The notes: generated by a model not told the origin, from the letters alone. A stretch of DNA of 36,031 nt from an uncultured Pelagibacteraceae bacterium (GCA_902626575.1 CACOFY010000007.1:1-36031); one strand, 5' to 3'; counted from the first letter of the stretch, positions 16,937 through 25,788 are shown. Program-made: numbers and translations.

Positions 16937-19264
16937 ATGTCGCTTTCAAGCAATCTTATAAAAAATCCTGGTCTAAGGGTTTTGCCACCTGGAGTTGAAA
17001 GATATGTTATTCAAGGTGGTGGCATCCATGTTTTTGAAATTAATTCAGATGATAAAATAGAAATAGTAAACGATGAAGGAAAACAATTTTGCGAGGTTAT
17101 CGCTTTTAACTCTAAAGGGAAACACGACTTAACAATCTTAAATCTTAAAGCAAATTCTGATGGAGATTTTTTAAAAAAATCAATAAGTCAGGATCAAAAA
17201 ATTTCAAATATTTTTAAAAAAAAAAATTTAGATTTAGAAAGATCAAAAGCTTCAAGACTTTTTAATAAAGATTGTCCAATGGGAGAGATAGTTACTCTTC
17301 AATCAAAAGATAAATGTATTGTAATGATCGGCTCTCCTGGCGAATTAATGAGTGTTCATAATCAAAATCCGCCAACAAGTCTTACAATTTTTATACATAG
17401 GGCAAAATTTGATATAAAGGAAGAACAATATGTTCTACCAGAACCTCTTTATGATCCAATATCAGAAATATTTGTTAATCGAATGTCGTCTGAAACTTAT
17501 GAAGTTAAAGCTGGAGAATATATTCAAATAATTGATCCAGGTGGAAGACAATGTTCAGATTTTTTAGCATTCGATAAAAGGAAACTAGATAAAGGAGTCG
17601 AGAGCATAATAGACCCCACAGCAACAAGGACTTTTATGGGTGCTGCATATCCTATGCCAGGTTTATTTTCTAAGTTTTTTGATGCTGAGCATGAACCTGT
17701 AATTGAGGTTGTAAGAGATACAGTTGGGAGGCATGACACCTTCAATTACGCTTGTACATCAAAATATTATGAGGACATGGGCTATTTCGGTCACATTAAT
17801 TGTTCAACAAATTTTAATAATTCATTAAAAAAATATGAAGTGAAACCAAGAAAAGGTTGGATAGCGATAAATTTATTTTTTAATACTGCAATCGATGCTA
17901 ATAACGTTGCAACTTTTGATGAACCTTGGTCAAGACCTGGTGATTATGTGCTTTTTAGAGCATTGAAAGATCTTACGTGTGCATCTTCTGCATGTCCATG
18001 TGATGTAGATGCAGCAAATGGATGGAATCCAACTGATATATTTGTTAGAACATATGCAAAAGATAAAAAGATCTCGAAAGGGGTAGCTTTTAGAGTGAGC
18101 ACAGATTCAGAACCAAAAATTACAAAAGAAACAGGCTTTCACGAAAAGACTTCAAAGCTAACAAAAAATTTTATTAATTATAACGGATATTGGTTAGCAA
18201 ATAATTACACAAATTACGGCGCCGTAAAAGAATATACATCTTGTAGAGAAAGTGCCATTGTAACGGATCTTTCACCTTTAAGAAAATTTGAAATACTTGG
18301 ACCAGATGCAGAAAATTTAATGCAATATACACTTACAAGGAATGTTAAAAAACTTTCCGCAGGACAAGTTGTCTATTCTGCTATGTGTTATGAAAATGGT
18401 TGTATGATTGACGATGGAACTCTGCTTAAATTTGGTCAAGATAACTTTAGATGGATTGGTGGTCAAGAATACGGCGGTCAATGGCTGAAAGAACAAGCTA
18501 AAAAGAAAAATTTTAAGGTATGGGTAAAATCCTCAACCGATCAAATACATAATATTGCTGTTCAAGGTCCTAATAGCAGAAAAATTTTAAAAAAATTTGT
18601 TTGGACACCTGATACTCAGCCTTCCATAGATGATCTACAATGGTTTAGATTGACTATCGCGAGAATAGATAGTGTGACAGGAACCCCAATAGTTGTTTCA
18701 CGAACAGGTTATACAGGTGAATTAGGATTTGAAATCTGGTGTCATCCTAAAGATGCTTCTGTTGTATGGGATAAAGTTTGGGAAGCTGGAAAAGAATTTA
18801 ATATTTCTCCATTAGGTTTAGAAGCTTTAGACATGGTAAGAATTGAAGCTGGACTAATTTTTTATGGTTATGAATTTGACGATAAGACAGATCCTTTTGA
18901 GGCTGGGATAGGTTTTACAGTTCCTTTGAAAACGAAAGAAGATGATTTTATTGGAAAAGAGGAATTAGTAAAAAGAAAAAATAATCCACAAAAAAAATTA
19001 GTAGGACTAGAGTTGGTTGGACATGAACCTGCAGCAAATGGTAACTCAGTACATATTGGTAGAGGACAAGTTGGTGTAGTTACTAGTGCAATGTTGTCAA
19101 AAACTTTAAATAAAAATATAGCTTTGTGCAGAATTGATGCAAAATATGCTGAGGAAGGCACAGAAGTTGAAATAGGTAAAATTGATGGTCACCAAAAAAG
19201 AATACCAGCTAAAGTAATTTCGTTCCCATTTTATGATCCTAAGAAACTTAAAGTAAGATCTTAA
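16937..19264 (+). CDS. tdm: Trimethylamine-N-oxide demethylase (DUF1989 + GcvT fusion)
   Basis: 775 residues with the two-part architecture of Tdm. The N-terminal half is DUF1989 (urea-carboxylase-associated) and the C-terminal part, from about residue 405, is a GcvT-like THF-binding domain (VTDLSPLRKFEILGPDAEN, VVSRTGYTGELGFEIW, GLEALDMVRIEAGLIFYG). Candidate zinc cysteines are C273, C353 and C355 (TCASSACPCDVD); the 80- and 2-residue spacing equals that of the three cysteines reported, as I recall it, for Methylocella Tdm. The enzyme converts TMAO to dimethylamine and formaldehyde; the GcvT domain may pass the carbon to THF. It is divergent from tmoX. No Shine-Dalgarno sequence precedes the ATG. 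The stop overlaps the next start (TAATG). Confidence 0.92.
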   Translation: MSLSSNLIKNPGLRVLPPGVERYVIQGGGIHVFEINSDDKIEIVNDEGKQFCEVIAFNSKGKHDLTILNLKANSDGDFLKKSISQDQKISNIFKKKNLDLERSKASRLFNKDCPMGEIVTLQSKDKCIVMIGSPGELMSVHNQNPPTSLTIFIHRAKFDIKEEQYVLPEPLYDPISEIFVNRMSSETYEVKAGEYIQIIDPGGRQCSDFLAFDKRKLDKGVESIIDPTATRTFMGAAYPMPGLFSKFFDAEHEPVIEVVRDTVGRHDTFNYACTSKYYEDMGYFGHINCSTNFNNSLKKYEVKPRKGWIAINLFFNTAIDANNVATFDEPWSRPGDYVLFRALKDLTCASSACPCDVDAANGWNPTDIFVRTYAKDKKISKGVAFRVSTDSEPKITKETGFHEKTSKLTKNFINYNGYWLANNYTNYGAVKEYTSCRESAIVTDLSPLRKFEILGPDAENLMQYTLTRNVKKLSAGQVVYSAMCYENGCMIDDGTLLKFGQDNFRWIGGQEYGGQWLKEQAKKKNFKVWVKSSTDQIHNIAVQGPNSRKILKKFVWTPDTQPSIDDLQWFRLTIARIDSVTGTPIVVSRTGYTGELGFEIWCHPKDASVVWDKVWEAGKEFNISPLGLEALDMVRIEAGLIFYGYEFDDKTDPFEAGIGFTVPLKTKEDDFIGKEELVKRKNNPQKKLVGLELVGHEPAANGNSVHIGRGQVGVVTSAMLSKTLNKNIALCRIDAKYAEEGTEVEIGKIDGHQKRIPAKVISFPFYDPKKLKVRS

Positions 19265-19614
19265 TGAACAAAGCTACAAAAGACTTGTTAGAGTTTTGGG
19301 AGGATCAAATGAAATTATCTCACAAGTCTAGTAATTATTTTTTCAGAAAATCTCCTTCTCATTACCATATGATGCTTTTAGTTATGACCGCTTATAAATT
19401 AAAGCAAAATTTGTCAGTTGAACAATTAAAAACTAAACTTTTTAAAACTTCTAGACCAAAATCAGCATTGATAATTAATGAAGCTTGTGAGAAAGGTTTT
19501 TTTTATTTAGAGAAAAATTTGAAAGATCAAAGGAAAAAATTTATTAAACCCAGCCAAGCATTTATCAATGAATTTAATGATTATTTAGCTACTCTAAAAA
19601 ATTTAAGTTTTTAA
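19264..19614 (+). CDS. Small winged-helix (MarR-like) protein
   Basis: 116 residues. The middle and C-terminal part reads as a winged helix-turn-helix: a helix around residues 51-61 (SVEQLKTKLF), a recognition-helix-like SRPKSALIINEACEKGFF (63-80), then a wing with the MarR-type D-x-R pattern in LEKNLKDQRKKFIKP (D88, R90). The family assignment is by pattern only. It starts in the stop codon of tdm (TAATG), so the two are made together. That makes it a candidate regulator of TMAO use, possibly binding the AT-only palindrome just downstream. Confidence 0.7.
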   Translation: MNKATKDLLEFWEDQMKLSHKSSNYFFRKSPSHYHMMLLVMTAYKLKQNLSVEQLKTKLFKTSRPKSALIINEACEKGFFYLEKNLKDQRKKFIKPSQAFINEFNDYLATLKNLSF

Positions 19615-19651
19615 AAATCCAGCTAAACTAAAGGTTGAATTCAATTTACTT

Positions 19652-19675
19652 ATATTTTTTATATATAAAAAATAT
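19652..19675. repeat. Perfect 24-base AT-only palindrome
   Basis: ATATTTTTTATA is followed immediately by its exact reverse complement TATAAAAAATAT. It lies in the 97-base gap between the MarR-like gene and the FAD oxidoreductase, about 37 bases before the latter's ATG. It could be an operator for a dimeric regulator or a weak all-A/U hairpin between the two genes. A chance origin in such AT-rich DNA is possible. Confidence 0.6.
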
Positions 19676-19711
19676 TATATACTTCTGTCGCACAAAAAAT
19701 AAAGTTAAGAT

Positions 19712-21037
19712 ATGGCTTTGCCAACAAAAGCAAAAGTAGTTGTAATCGGTGGTGGTATCCACGGGTTAAGCACTGCATGGAAATTATCAGAGACCTATAA
19801 AAATCCTGATGATATTGTCGTATTAGAAAAAAAAGACACTGCTGCAGGTGCAAGTGGAATAGCATGTGGTGTTGTAAGAAATAATTATTTTCAACCAGCA
19901 ATGAGAGAATTAATGGCTCACTCAGTTGAGGTTTGGGAGAGCGATCCAAAAGCATTTAAATATAATGCAGTTGGATATATGCAGATTTCACCAGAAATAA
20001 TGCATGAGGACGTAGCTAGTATTTACAATCAACAAAAAGCAATTGGATATGATTCAGAATTTATCGAAGGAGAAAAAGATTGTGATAAATATATGAAAGG
20101 AATTTTCGACGACTGGCAAGCAAAAGGAATTACATCTGTTCTTCATGAGAAAAAGGGTGGATATGCTTTCAACAAAGACTCAATTAAAGCATTAGAAAAA
20201 AAAGCTAACGCTAATGGAGTTAATGTTCATAAAGGCGTAAAAGTTACAGGTTTCAAAAAAGGGAGCAATAGTAATGCTGTTACAGGAGTTATCACAGATC
20301 AAGGAACAATAGATTGTGACCAAGTAGTTGTTGGTGCAGGACCTTGGGTAAGAGACTTCTGGAATATGTTGGAATTACCAAAAACAACCGACATAAAAGG
20401 TAAGGATGGTAAAATGCACCAAGTTGATATGTGGACTTATTGGTTTTTACAAGAAGGTGTTCTTGGGGTTGATGCGGATTATCTCAGAACAAATGAGGGT
20501 AAACAGCCTCCAGTAATTCATGTCGATACAGATGCGCCTCTTTACTCAGATAAAGATCAAAAACTAATTACAGATAAATTATGGGGAATATATTATAAAC
20601 CTGATATTGAAGGTTTGGGTGTTCAAGGTGGAACTTCGCCTTACATTGTTCAAAAACATTTTGATAAAGTTAATGTCGATCCTTATGGATTGGACTCGCC
20701 AGAGTATCAAACAACTGATGAGTTTGCAGATATGTGGTCCTCAGCACTAGCTCATTGCCAAAAAAGATTTGAAGGTAAGTCAAATTTATATAGAAAGGGA
20801 CCATCTGGTGGACTTGGATGTTTAACTCCAGACTCATTTCCTATCTTTGATAGATTTTTAGAAAACGTTTACATGATTGCTGATGCTAATCATGGATATA
20901 AAATGTTGGGTGTTGGTCACCTTGTTGCGCAAGAAATTTTAGGTCAAGAGAGTACATTGTTAAAACCGTTTAGATTCAACCGATACGCGAAGGGAGAGCT
21001 TCACCCTACTTCGAACAGTCCGTTTCCTTGGAGTTAA
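19712..21037 (+). CDS. FAD-dependent amine oxidoreductase (DAO family)
   Basis: 441 residues of the D-amino-acid-oxidase fold. The dinucleotide motif is VVVIGGGIHGLSTAWKL (G13, G15, G18), with LEKKDTAAGASG after the second strand, VVVGAGPWVRDF in the middle and a C-terminal IADANHGYKMLGVGH stretch. It resembles SoxB and dimethylglycine-dehydrogenase-like flavoproteins that oxidise N-methyl amines, but lacks an attached THF domain. It lies between tdm and the module A glutamine-synthetase homologue, so it may oxidise dimethylamine or a glutamylated or N-methylated product of it; the substrate is not known from sequence. Confidence 0.85.
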   Translation: MALPTKAKVVVIGGGIHGLSTAWKLSETYKNPDDIVVLEKKDTAAGASGIACGVVRNNYFQPAMRELMAHSVEVWESDPKAFKYNAVGYMQISPEIMHEDVASIYNQQKAIGYDSEFIEGEKDCDKYMKGIFDDWQAKGITSVLHEKKGGYAFNKDSIKALEKKANANGVNVHKGVKVTGFKKGSNSNAVTGVITDQGTIDCDQVVVGAGPWVRDFWNMLELPKTTDIKGKDGKMHQVDMWTYWFLQEGVLGVDADYLRTNEGKQPPVIHVDTDAPLYSDKDQKLITDKLWGIYYKPDIEGLGVQGGTSPYIVQKHFDKVNVDPYGLDSPEYQTTDEFADMWSSALAHCQKRFEGKSNLYRKGPSGGLGCLTPDSFPIFDRFLENVYMIADANHGYKMLGVGHLVAQEILGQESTLLKPFRFNRYAKGELHPTSNSPFPWS

Positions 21038-21103
21038 GTTATCTAAGTAGACAGACGTTTTTTTTTCAGTTACCTTTTTGATCTATAAATTCTAAGGGGG
21101 AAA

Positions 21104-22573
21104 ATGACTGATCTAGAAAAACACGTTAATCAACCAGGTAGAGATAAACTGGTCAAAAAAGTTAGAGAAAAAATCAACGAGTTAGGAATAACTTATATAT
21201 ATTTTCAATTTATTTCTGTTACTGGAAGAGTTGTAGGAAAAGGAATACCCGCAGATCACTGGGAAAGAACTGCTGAAAAAGGTTTTCAATTAGTTTATGG
21301 ATCAACAGCAAATTTATTTTTAGACAGACATAATAATTATATTGGTTATGGACCAGAGGCCATGGAACTTGTTGGTATACCTGATCCAGAAACATTTGTT
21401 CAATTACCTTGGGATAAAAGAGTTGGAAGAGTATTCTGCACATGTTTTAGAAATAGAGAAGAAAGAAACAATCCAGGTGGCCATTTAACATCAGATTGCA
21501 GAGGAAACTTAAGAATTTTTATGGACGAATTTCAAAAAAAACATGGTCTAGAATTAAGAGTTGGAACAGAGCCGGAGATGATGTGGCTTACTAAAAATGA
21601 GGATGGCACTCCAACAGGAAAGGGTTTCTCTAAACCTTTTTGCTATCACATAGACCAATTTGAGTCATTAAGGCCAGTATTTATGAAAGTCATTGAGTAT
21701 TCTCAAGCAATGGGACTAGACATGATTCAAGGCGACCACGAAGATGCCCCTGGTCAATTAGAATTAAATTGGACTTTCGATAATGTATTAAGAAATGCTG
21801 ATAGGTTATCAACTTACAGACAAATTTGTGCACAAGTAGCAAGAGAGCATGGTTTGATTGCATGTTTTATGACAAAACCTTTTATGGGTGTTTCTGCTAG
21901 CGGGTGTCATACTAATATGTCTCTCTGGAAAGGTGGAAAAATATCAGTTAATAAATTAGGTCACAAAAAACTGCCAGGCGTTGAAGAAGTGTTCAGTTAC
22001 GTTTCAGGCGGTACCAATACTTTCATGCCAGATACAAAAGATATGCAATTACCTGGAAAAATTGGGTTACATTCTATTGCGGGAATTATGGAACACTTGC
22101 CAGCGCTAACTGCACTTGGGTCTTCAACTGTAAACTCTTATCGAAGACTTTGGGATCAGGGTTTCTGGGCTCCTGTATATGCAGATTGGGGTTATCAAAA
22201 TAGAACTTGTGGCTTAAGAGTTTCAGCTCCAGGAAGATTTGAGTATAGATCTGTTGACTCAATGCACAATCCATATCTGCTTGGCGCAGCTTTACTTAAA
22301 GCTTGTGATGAGGGAATTTCAAAAAAAATGAAGCCAGCAGCACCAGAGTCTAGAAATATTTATGAAGCTCAAAAAGCTGGAAAAGATGTTAAGAAACTTC
22401 CTTTAAGTTTAGGAGAGGCTTTAGATAGATTAGCAGAGGATGAGGTAATTAAATCAGCAATGCCAGATGAGATGTATAAAGTATTTCATTGGTATAAAAA
22501 TGATGAGTGGGAAAGATTTTTGGGTGCTACAACTCAATGGGATCTTGATACTTACCTTGATTGTCTGCCGTAA
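21104..22573 (+). CDS. Type III glutamine synthetase homologue (GlnT/GmaS-like), module A
   Basis: 489 residues, about 50 longer than canonical GmaS. The catalytic core is intact: glutamates in GTEPEMMWL (E156, E158), DHEDAPGQLELNW (E213-region and E220), a histidine in GCHTNMSLW (H269), and the C-terminal FEYRSVDSMHNPYL block. It should therefore be an active ATP-dependent gamma-glutamyl ligase joining glutamate to ammonia or an amine. It is clearly divergent from the canonical GmaS at 31119, including a different N-terminus and an insertion of cysteine-bearing sequence (FCTCFRNREERNN). A strong AAGGGGG ribosome binding site lies at 21094-21100. It heads an operon with three glutamate-synthase-domain genes. 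The amine used is unknown. Confidence 0.88.
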   Translation: MTDLEKHVNQPGRDKLVKKVREKINELGITYIYFQFISVTGRVVGKGIPADHWERTAEKGFQLVYGSTANLFLDRHNNYIGYGPEAMELVGIPDPETFVQLPWDKRVGRVFCTCFRNREERNNPGGHLTSDCRGNLRIFMDEFQKKHGLELRVGTEPEMMWLTKNEDGTPTGKGFSKPFCYHIDQFESLRPVFMKVIEYSQAMGLDMIQGDHEDAPGQLELNWTFDNVLRNADRLSTYRQICAQVAREHGLIACFMTKPFMGVSASGCHTNMSLWKGGKISVNKLGHKKLPGVEEVFSYVSGGTNTFMPDTKDMQLPGKIGLHSIAGIMEHLPALTALGSSTVNSYRRLWDQGFWAPVYADWGYQNRTCGLRVSAPGRFEYRSVDSMHNPYLLGAALLKACDEGISKKMKPAAPESRNIYEAQKAGKDVKKLPLSLGEALDRLAEDEVIKSAMPDEMYKVFHWYKNDEWERFLGATTQWDLDTYLDCLP

Positions 22574-22593
22574 TAATTATATAGGAAAAAAAT

Positions 22594-23535
22594 ATGTGCG
22601 GTATTGCAGGCTTAATTCATAGAGGTAAATCTTCAAATGTTGGTCAAGAATTACAAGGAATGCTTCAGGCATTAAAGCACAGAGGTGAGGATTCAACAGG
22701 ATACGCATTATATGGAGACACTGATGGAAAAAATTTTATTATGCGTTTTAAAGTTGGGGAAAACGTAGCAGAGGGAAGTTCTTCTGTAAAAGAAGATATT
22801 TCTGTTTATGACTCTAGAAAAAGACAAGTTGATATTTTTTTAAGCGAATTAGGTGCAAAAATAGTAAAAGAAGAGAGAATACTTCCCTACTCACTTAGAT
22901 ACGAAATTGAATATAATAATGATTTAATGGAATTTTCAAAAAAAATTGAAAGTGTTCCTGGTGTTGAAATTTTATCAATGGGAAAATCTTTAGAGGTAAT
23001 TAAAGATCTTGGTAATGCAAAAGCTGTTTGCGAAAGATATAATTTAGATAAACTTATTGGAACTCATGCCATTGGACATGCGAGAATGGCTACGGAGTCG
23101 GGAGTTGATATTAAGTCAGCACACCCGTTTTGGGGTTATCCATTTAGCGATGTATCTGTAGTACATAACGGACAACTTACAAATTATTGGAATAATCGTA
23201 GAATGTTAGAAAATAAGGGTATGCGGTTTATGTCTGAATGTGACTCAGAGTTAATAGCTGTATATCTTGCAGAAAAAATGAGAAGTGGCGCTTCTTTAGA
23301 AGAGGGAATGAAAGAGTCTTTAACGGGTTTAGACGGTGTGTTTACTTATTTTGTTGCAACAAAGGATTCTCTAGGCATGGCTAAAGACACGATGGCTGCT
23401 AAACCTTTAGTGCTTTACGAGTCAGACGATTTAGTTGCAATGGGTTCAGAGGAAATAGCTATAAGGTCAGTTCTTCCACAAGAAATTGACACGTATGATC
23501 CTTTTGATGGAATGGTAAAAGTATGGCAAATTTAA
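22594..23535 (+). CDS. Class II glutamine amidotransferase subunit (GlxB/MgsA-like), module A
   Basis: 313 residues. The protein opens with MCGIAGLIHRG, so removal of Met exposes the catalytic Cys1 of Ntn-type amidotransferases; conserved HRGEDSTGYALYG, GHARMATES and VVHNGQLTNYWNN blocks and the acidic ECDSE complete the site. An extra roughly 100-residue segment sits between the first and second blocks, as in rhizobial GlxB. By analogy with MgsA it would hydrolyse a gamma-glutamyl amide and pass the amine through a channel to the FMN subunit. Its end overlaps the next gene by 13 bases. Confidence 0.88.
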   Translation: MCGIAGLIHRGKSSNVGQELQGMLQALKHRGEDSTGYALYGDTDGKNFIMRFKVGENVAEGSSSVKEDISVYDSRKRQVDIFLSELGAKIVKEERILPYSLRYEIEYNNDLMEFSKKIESVPGVEILSMGKSLEVIKDLGNAKAVCERYNLDKLIGTHAIGHARMATESGVDIKSAHPFWGYPFSDVSVVHNGQLTNYWNNRRMLENKGMRFMSECDSELIAVYLAEKMRSGASLEEGMKESLTGLDGVFTYFVATKDSLGMAKDTMAAKPLVLYESDDLVAMGSEEIAIRSVLPQEIDTYDPFDGMVKVWQI

Positions 23536-24377
23536 AAACATCAGATAAAAAAACAAAAGCACAATCAATGGGGCTTCATACGGAAGTTCTAACAGGTAAA
23601 ACCCAGCAGAAATTTTTTAATCCTGATGAGGCAGAAAATTTTTTTTACTGGGGAACTTATGACGTTGATTTTAACAAGAGAACAGATTTAGATGTTCAAA
23701 ATTTAGATTGTAAAGAAGCTAATAGGAAAATTGATGAATTAATGAGTCAAGGTTACGGTACGATAGTTATAAAAAATCCACAGGGTAAACATAGTCTTGG
23801 AGTAGGAATTCTTAATAAACTAAATTTAATATTTGAGGGAAGTTTAGGTTATTTTGGTGTTGGTTCAATTGATGGGCCTATTGTTAGAATAAATGGTAGA
23901 GTTGGTTGGTCATGTGCTGAAAACATGATGGCTGGTAAAGTGGTAATTGAAAAAAATGCAGGATCATGTTTTGGAGCCGCCATAAGAGGTGGAGATTTAA
24001 TCTGCAAAGGGAGCGTAGGAGCCAGGACTGGTATTGACCAAAAAGGTGGTACTATTATTATAGGTGGCGACGCTGGTGCTTTTACTGGTTTTATGATGCA
24101 AAGAGGAAGAATAATTATTTTGGGAGATGTTGGAATAAACTTAGGTGATTCAATGTATGACGGGACAATTTTTATTGGAGGTAAAATTGGATCTTTTGGA
24201 AGTGATGCTGTGGAGTCCCCTATGACAAAAAGTGATATAGATTGGCTAAAAAGAAAGCTTAAGGTAGCTGAAATAGGCGACAATTTTGACGTCTCTAAAA
24301 TGACGAAAGTAGTTGCAGGTAAGAAACTTTGGAACTATGACGCTTTAGAACCTACAGAAAAAAAAGGAGCTATATAA
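23523..24377 (+). CDS. Glutamate synthase C-terminal (GXGXG) domain protein (GlxC/MgsB-like), module A
   Basis: 284 residues. From about residue 70 on it is the right-handed beta-helix of glutamate synthase large chains (GXGXG domain), with regular repeats such as GSLGYFGVGSIDG, GWSCAENMMAGKVVI and GARTGIDQKGGTIIIGG. It is structural and connects the amidotransferase and FMN parts. It carries about 50 extra N-terminal residues (NLKTSDKKTKAQSMG onward) compared with the paralogue at 29078. Start and stop both overlap the neighbouring genes, so the three subunits are translationally coupled. Confidence 0.87.
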   Translation: MANLKTSDKKTKAQSMGLHTEVLTGKTQQKFFNPDEAENFFYWGTYDVDFNKRTDLDVQNLDCKEANRKIDELMSQGYGTIVIKNPQGKHSLGVGILNKLNLIFEGSLGYFGVGSIDGPIVRINGRVGWSCAENMMAGKVVIEKNAGSCFGAAIRGGDLICKGSVGARTGIDQKGGTIIIGGDAGAFTGFMMQRGRIIILGDVGINLGDSMYDGTIFIGGKIGSFGSDAVESPMTKSDIDWLKRKLKVAEIGDNFDVSKMTKVVAGKKLWNYDALEPTEKKGAI

Positions 24378-25783
24378 TGACAAGAAAAAAAAATGGTAAA
24401 TCAAACGGTCATTCAAATGGAAATGGCAACGGAAACGGTAAAACAGAATTTTCAAAAAGAAATAAGAGTTTATTAGGTTATAACTCTATTTTTACTCCAG
24501 AAGTAATCGACGATATTCATATTAAAGCACAATTAGGAAGATACAGAATGCGTGGAATGGCTTTGATGAAAAAAATTCCTACTTTTGACGATCTTGTGTT
24601 TTTACCTGGGACTTTAACTAGGTTCGTAATTGAAGGTTATAGAGAAAAATGTGAGACAAAAACTGTAATAGGTCCAAGATGTGAGAACCCTATAGAGCTA
24701 GATATTCCTGTATATATTACAGGCATGAGTTTTGGCGCACTTTCATATGAAGCTAAAACCGCTTTGGCAAGAGGTGCTACTATGGCAGGAAGTGCAACTT
24801 GTTCAGGAGAAGGTGGAATGATACCTGATGAAAGAAGATATTCTGAGAAGTGGTATTATCAGTGCATACAATCAAGATATGGATTTAATCCACATCATGC
24901 ACAACTTGCTGATGGTATAGAGGTATTTATTGGACAAGGTCAGAAAGTGGGAATGGGAGGACACTTAATGGGTCAGAAAGTTACAGATCAAGTAGCTGAA
25001 ATGAGATCTTTGCCTGCGGGAATAGATCAAAGATCTCCTGCAAGACATCCCGACTGGCTAGGTCCAGATGATTTAGCATTAAAAGTTCAAGAGCTAAGAG
25101 AATTAACAAAAAATAAAGTTCCAATTCAATTAAAATTGGGAGCAGCAAAAGTATATGATGATGTTAGGATGGCAGCAAAATGCGATCCAGATTCTATCTA
25201 TTTAGATGGTATGGAAGGATCAACAGGAGCTGGACCTCACATAGCTGCTGCAAACACAGGAATTCCTGGAATTGCTGCTATTAGAGAGGCAAGAAGAGCA
25301 ATAGACGATGTAGGTAAGACAGGAAAAGTAACTTTAATTTATGCTGGTGGTGTAAGAGATGGTGCGGATATGGCTAAAGCACTTGCTTTAGGAGCCGACG
25401 CTATAGCAATTGGTACTGGAGCAATGGTTGCTTTAAATTGTAATAAAGAAATACCTGAGTCAAATTTTGAGAAAGAAATGGGAGTGCCTGCTGGACACTG
25501 TTATCATTGTCATACTGGTCGTTGCCCTGTAGGAGTTGCTACGCAAGATCCAAAACTTAGAAAAAGATTAAATCCTGACGAAGCCGCGCTAAGAGTTTAC
25601 AATTATTTACATGCAATGACGCTTGAGGCTCAACTTCTTGCAAGAGCATGTGGAAAAACAAATATACATTCTCTTGAACCAGAGGATATGGCAGCATTAA
25701 CAATGGAAGCATCTGCTTTAGCTAAAGTTCCTTTATCAGGCACAAATCATACTGTTGGGGTGGACGACTTTCATAAAATCTAA
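24377..25783 (+). CDS. FMN-binding glutamate synthase domain protein (GlxD/MgsC-like), module A
   Basis: 468 residues equal to the central (FMN) domain of ferredoxin-type glutamate synthase. It has ITGMSFGALSYEAK, GEGGMIPDERR, the FMN/2-oxoglutarate barrel with YLDGMEGSTGAGP, YAGGVRDGADMAKALALGAD, and a cysteine motif GHCYHCHTGRCPVGVATQ (C375, C378, C383), the expected iron-sulfur site. Residues 7-21 are a low-complexity Asn/Gly run, so the first 25 residues are probably disordered. It would reduce the imine formed from 2-oxoglutarate and the released amine. ATG overlaps the upstream stop (TAATG). Confidence 0.88.
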   Translation: MTRKKNGKSNGHSNGNGNGNGKTEFSKRNKSLLGYNSIFTPEVIDDIHIKAQLGRYRMRGMALMKKIPTFDDLVFLPGTLTRFVIEGYREKCETKTVIGPRCENPIELDIPVYITGMSFGALSYEAKTALARGATMAGSATCSGEGGMIPDERRYSEKWYYQCIQSRYGFNPHHAQLADGIEVFIGQGQKVGMGGHLMGQKVTDQVAEMRSLPAGIDQRSPARHPDWLGPDDLALKVQELRELTKNKVPIQLKLGAAKVYDDVRMAAKCDPDSIYLDGMEGSTGAGPHIAAANTGIPGIAAIREARRAIDDVGKTGKVTLIYAGGVRDGADMAKALALGADAIAIGTGAMVALNCNKEIPESNFEKEMGVPAGHCYHCHTGRCPVGVATQDPKLRKRLNPDEAALRVYNYLHAMTLEAQLLARACGKTNIHSLEPEDMAALTMEASALAKVPLSGTNHTVGVDDFHKI

Positions 25784-25788
25784 TTTTT

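Noticed and set aside
19659..19955. Antisense reading frame over the start of the FAD oxidoreductase
   Set aside because: Leucine/histidine-rich translation typical of a shadow frame, opposite a well-supported gene.
21057..21067. T-run after the FAD oxidoreductase as a terminator
   Set aside because: No stem of useful length precedes it.
23849..24283. 144-codon antisense frame in the module A GXGXG gene
   Set aside because: Proline/isoleucine-rich mirror of the glycine-rich beta-helix; no independent evidence of coding.
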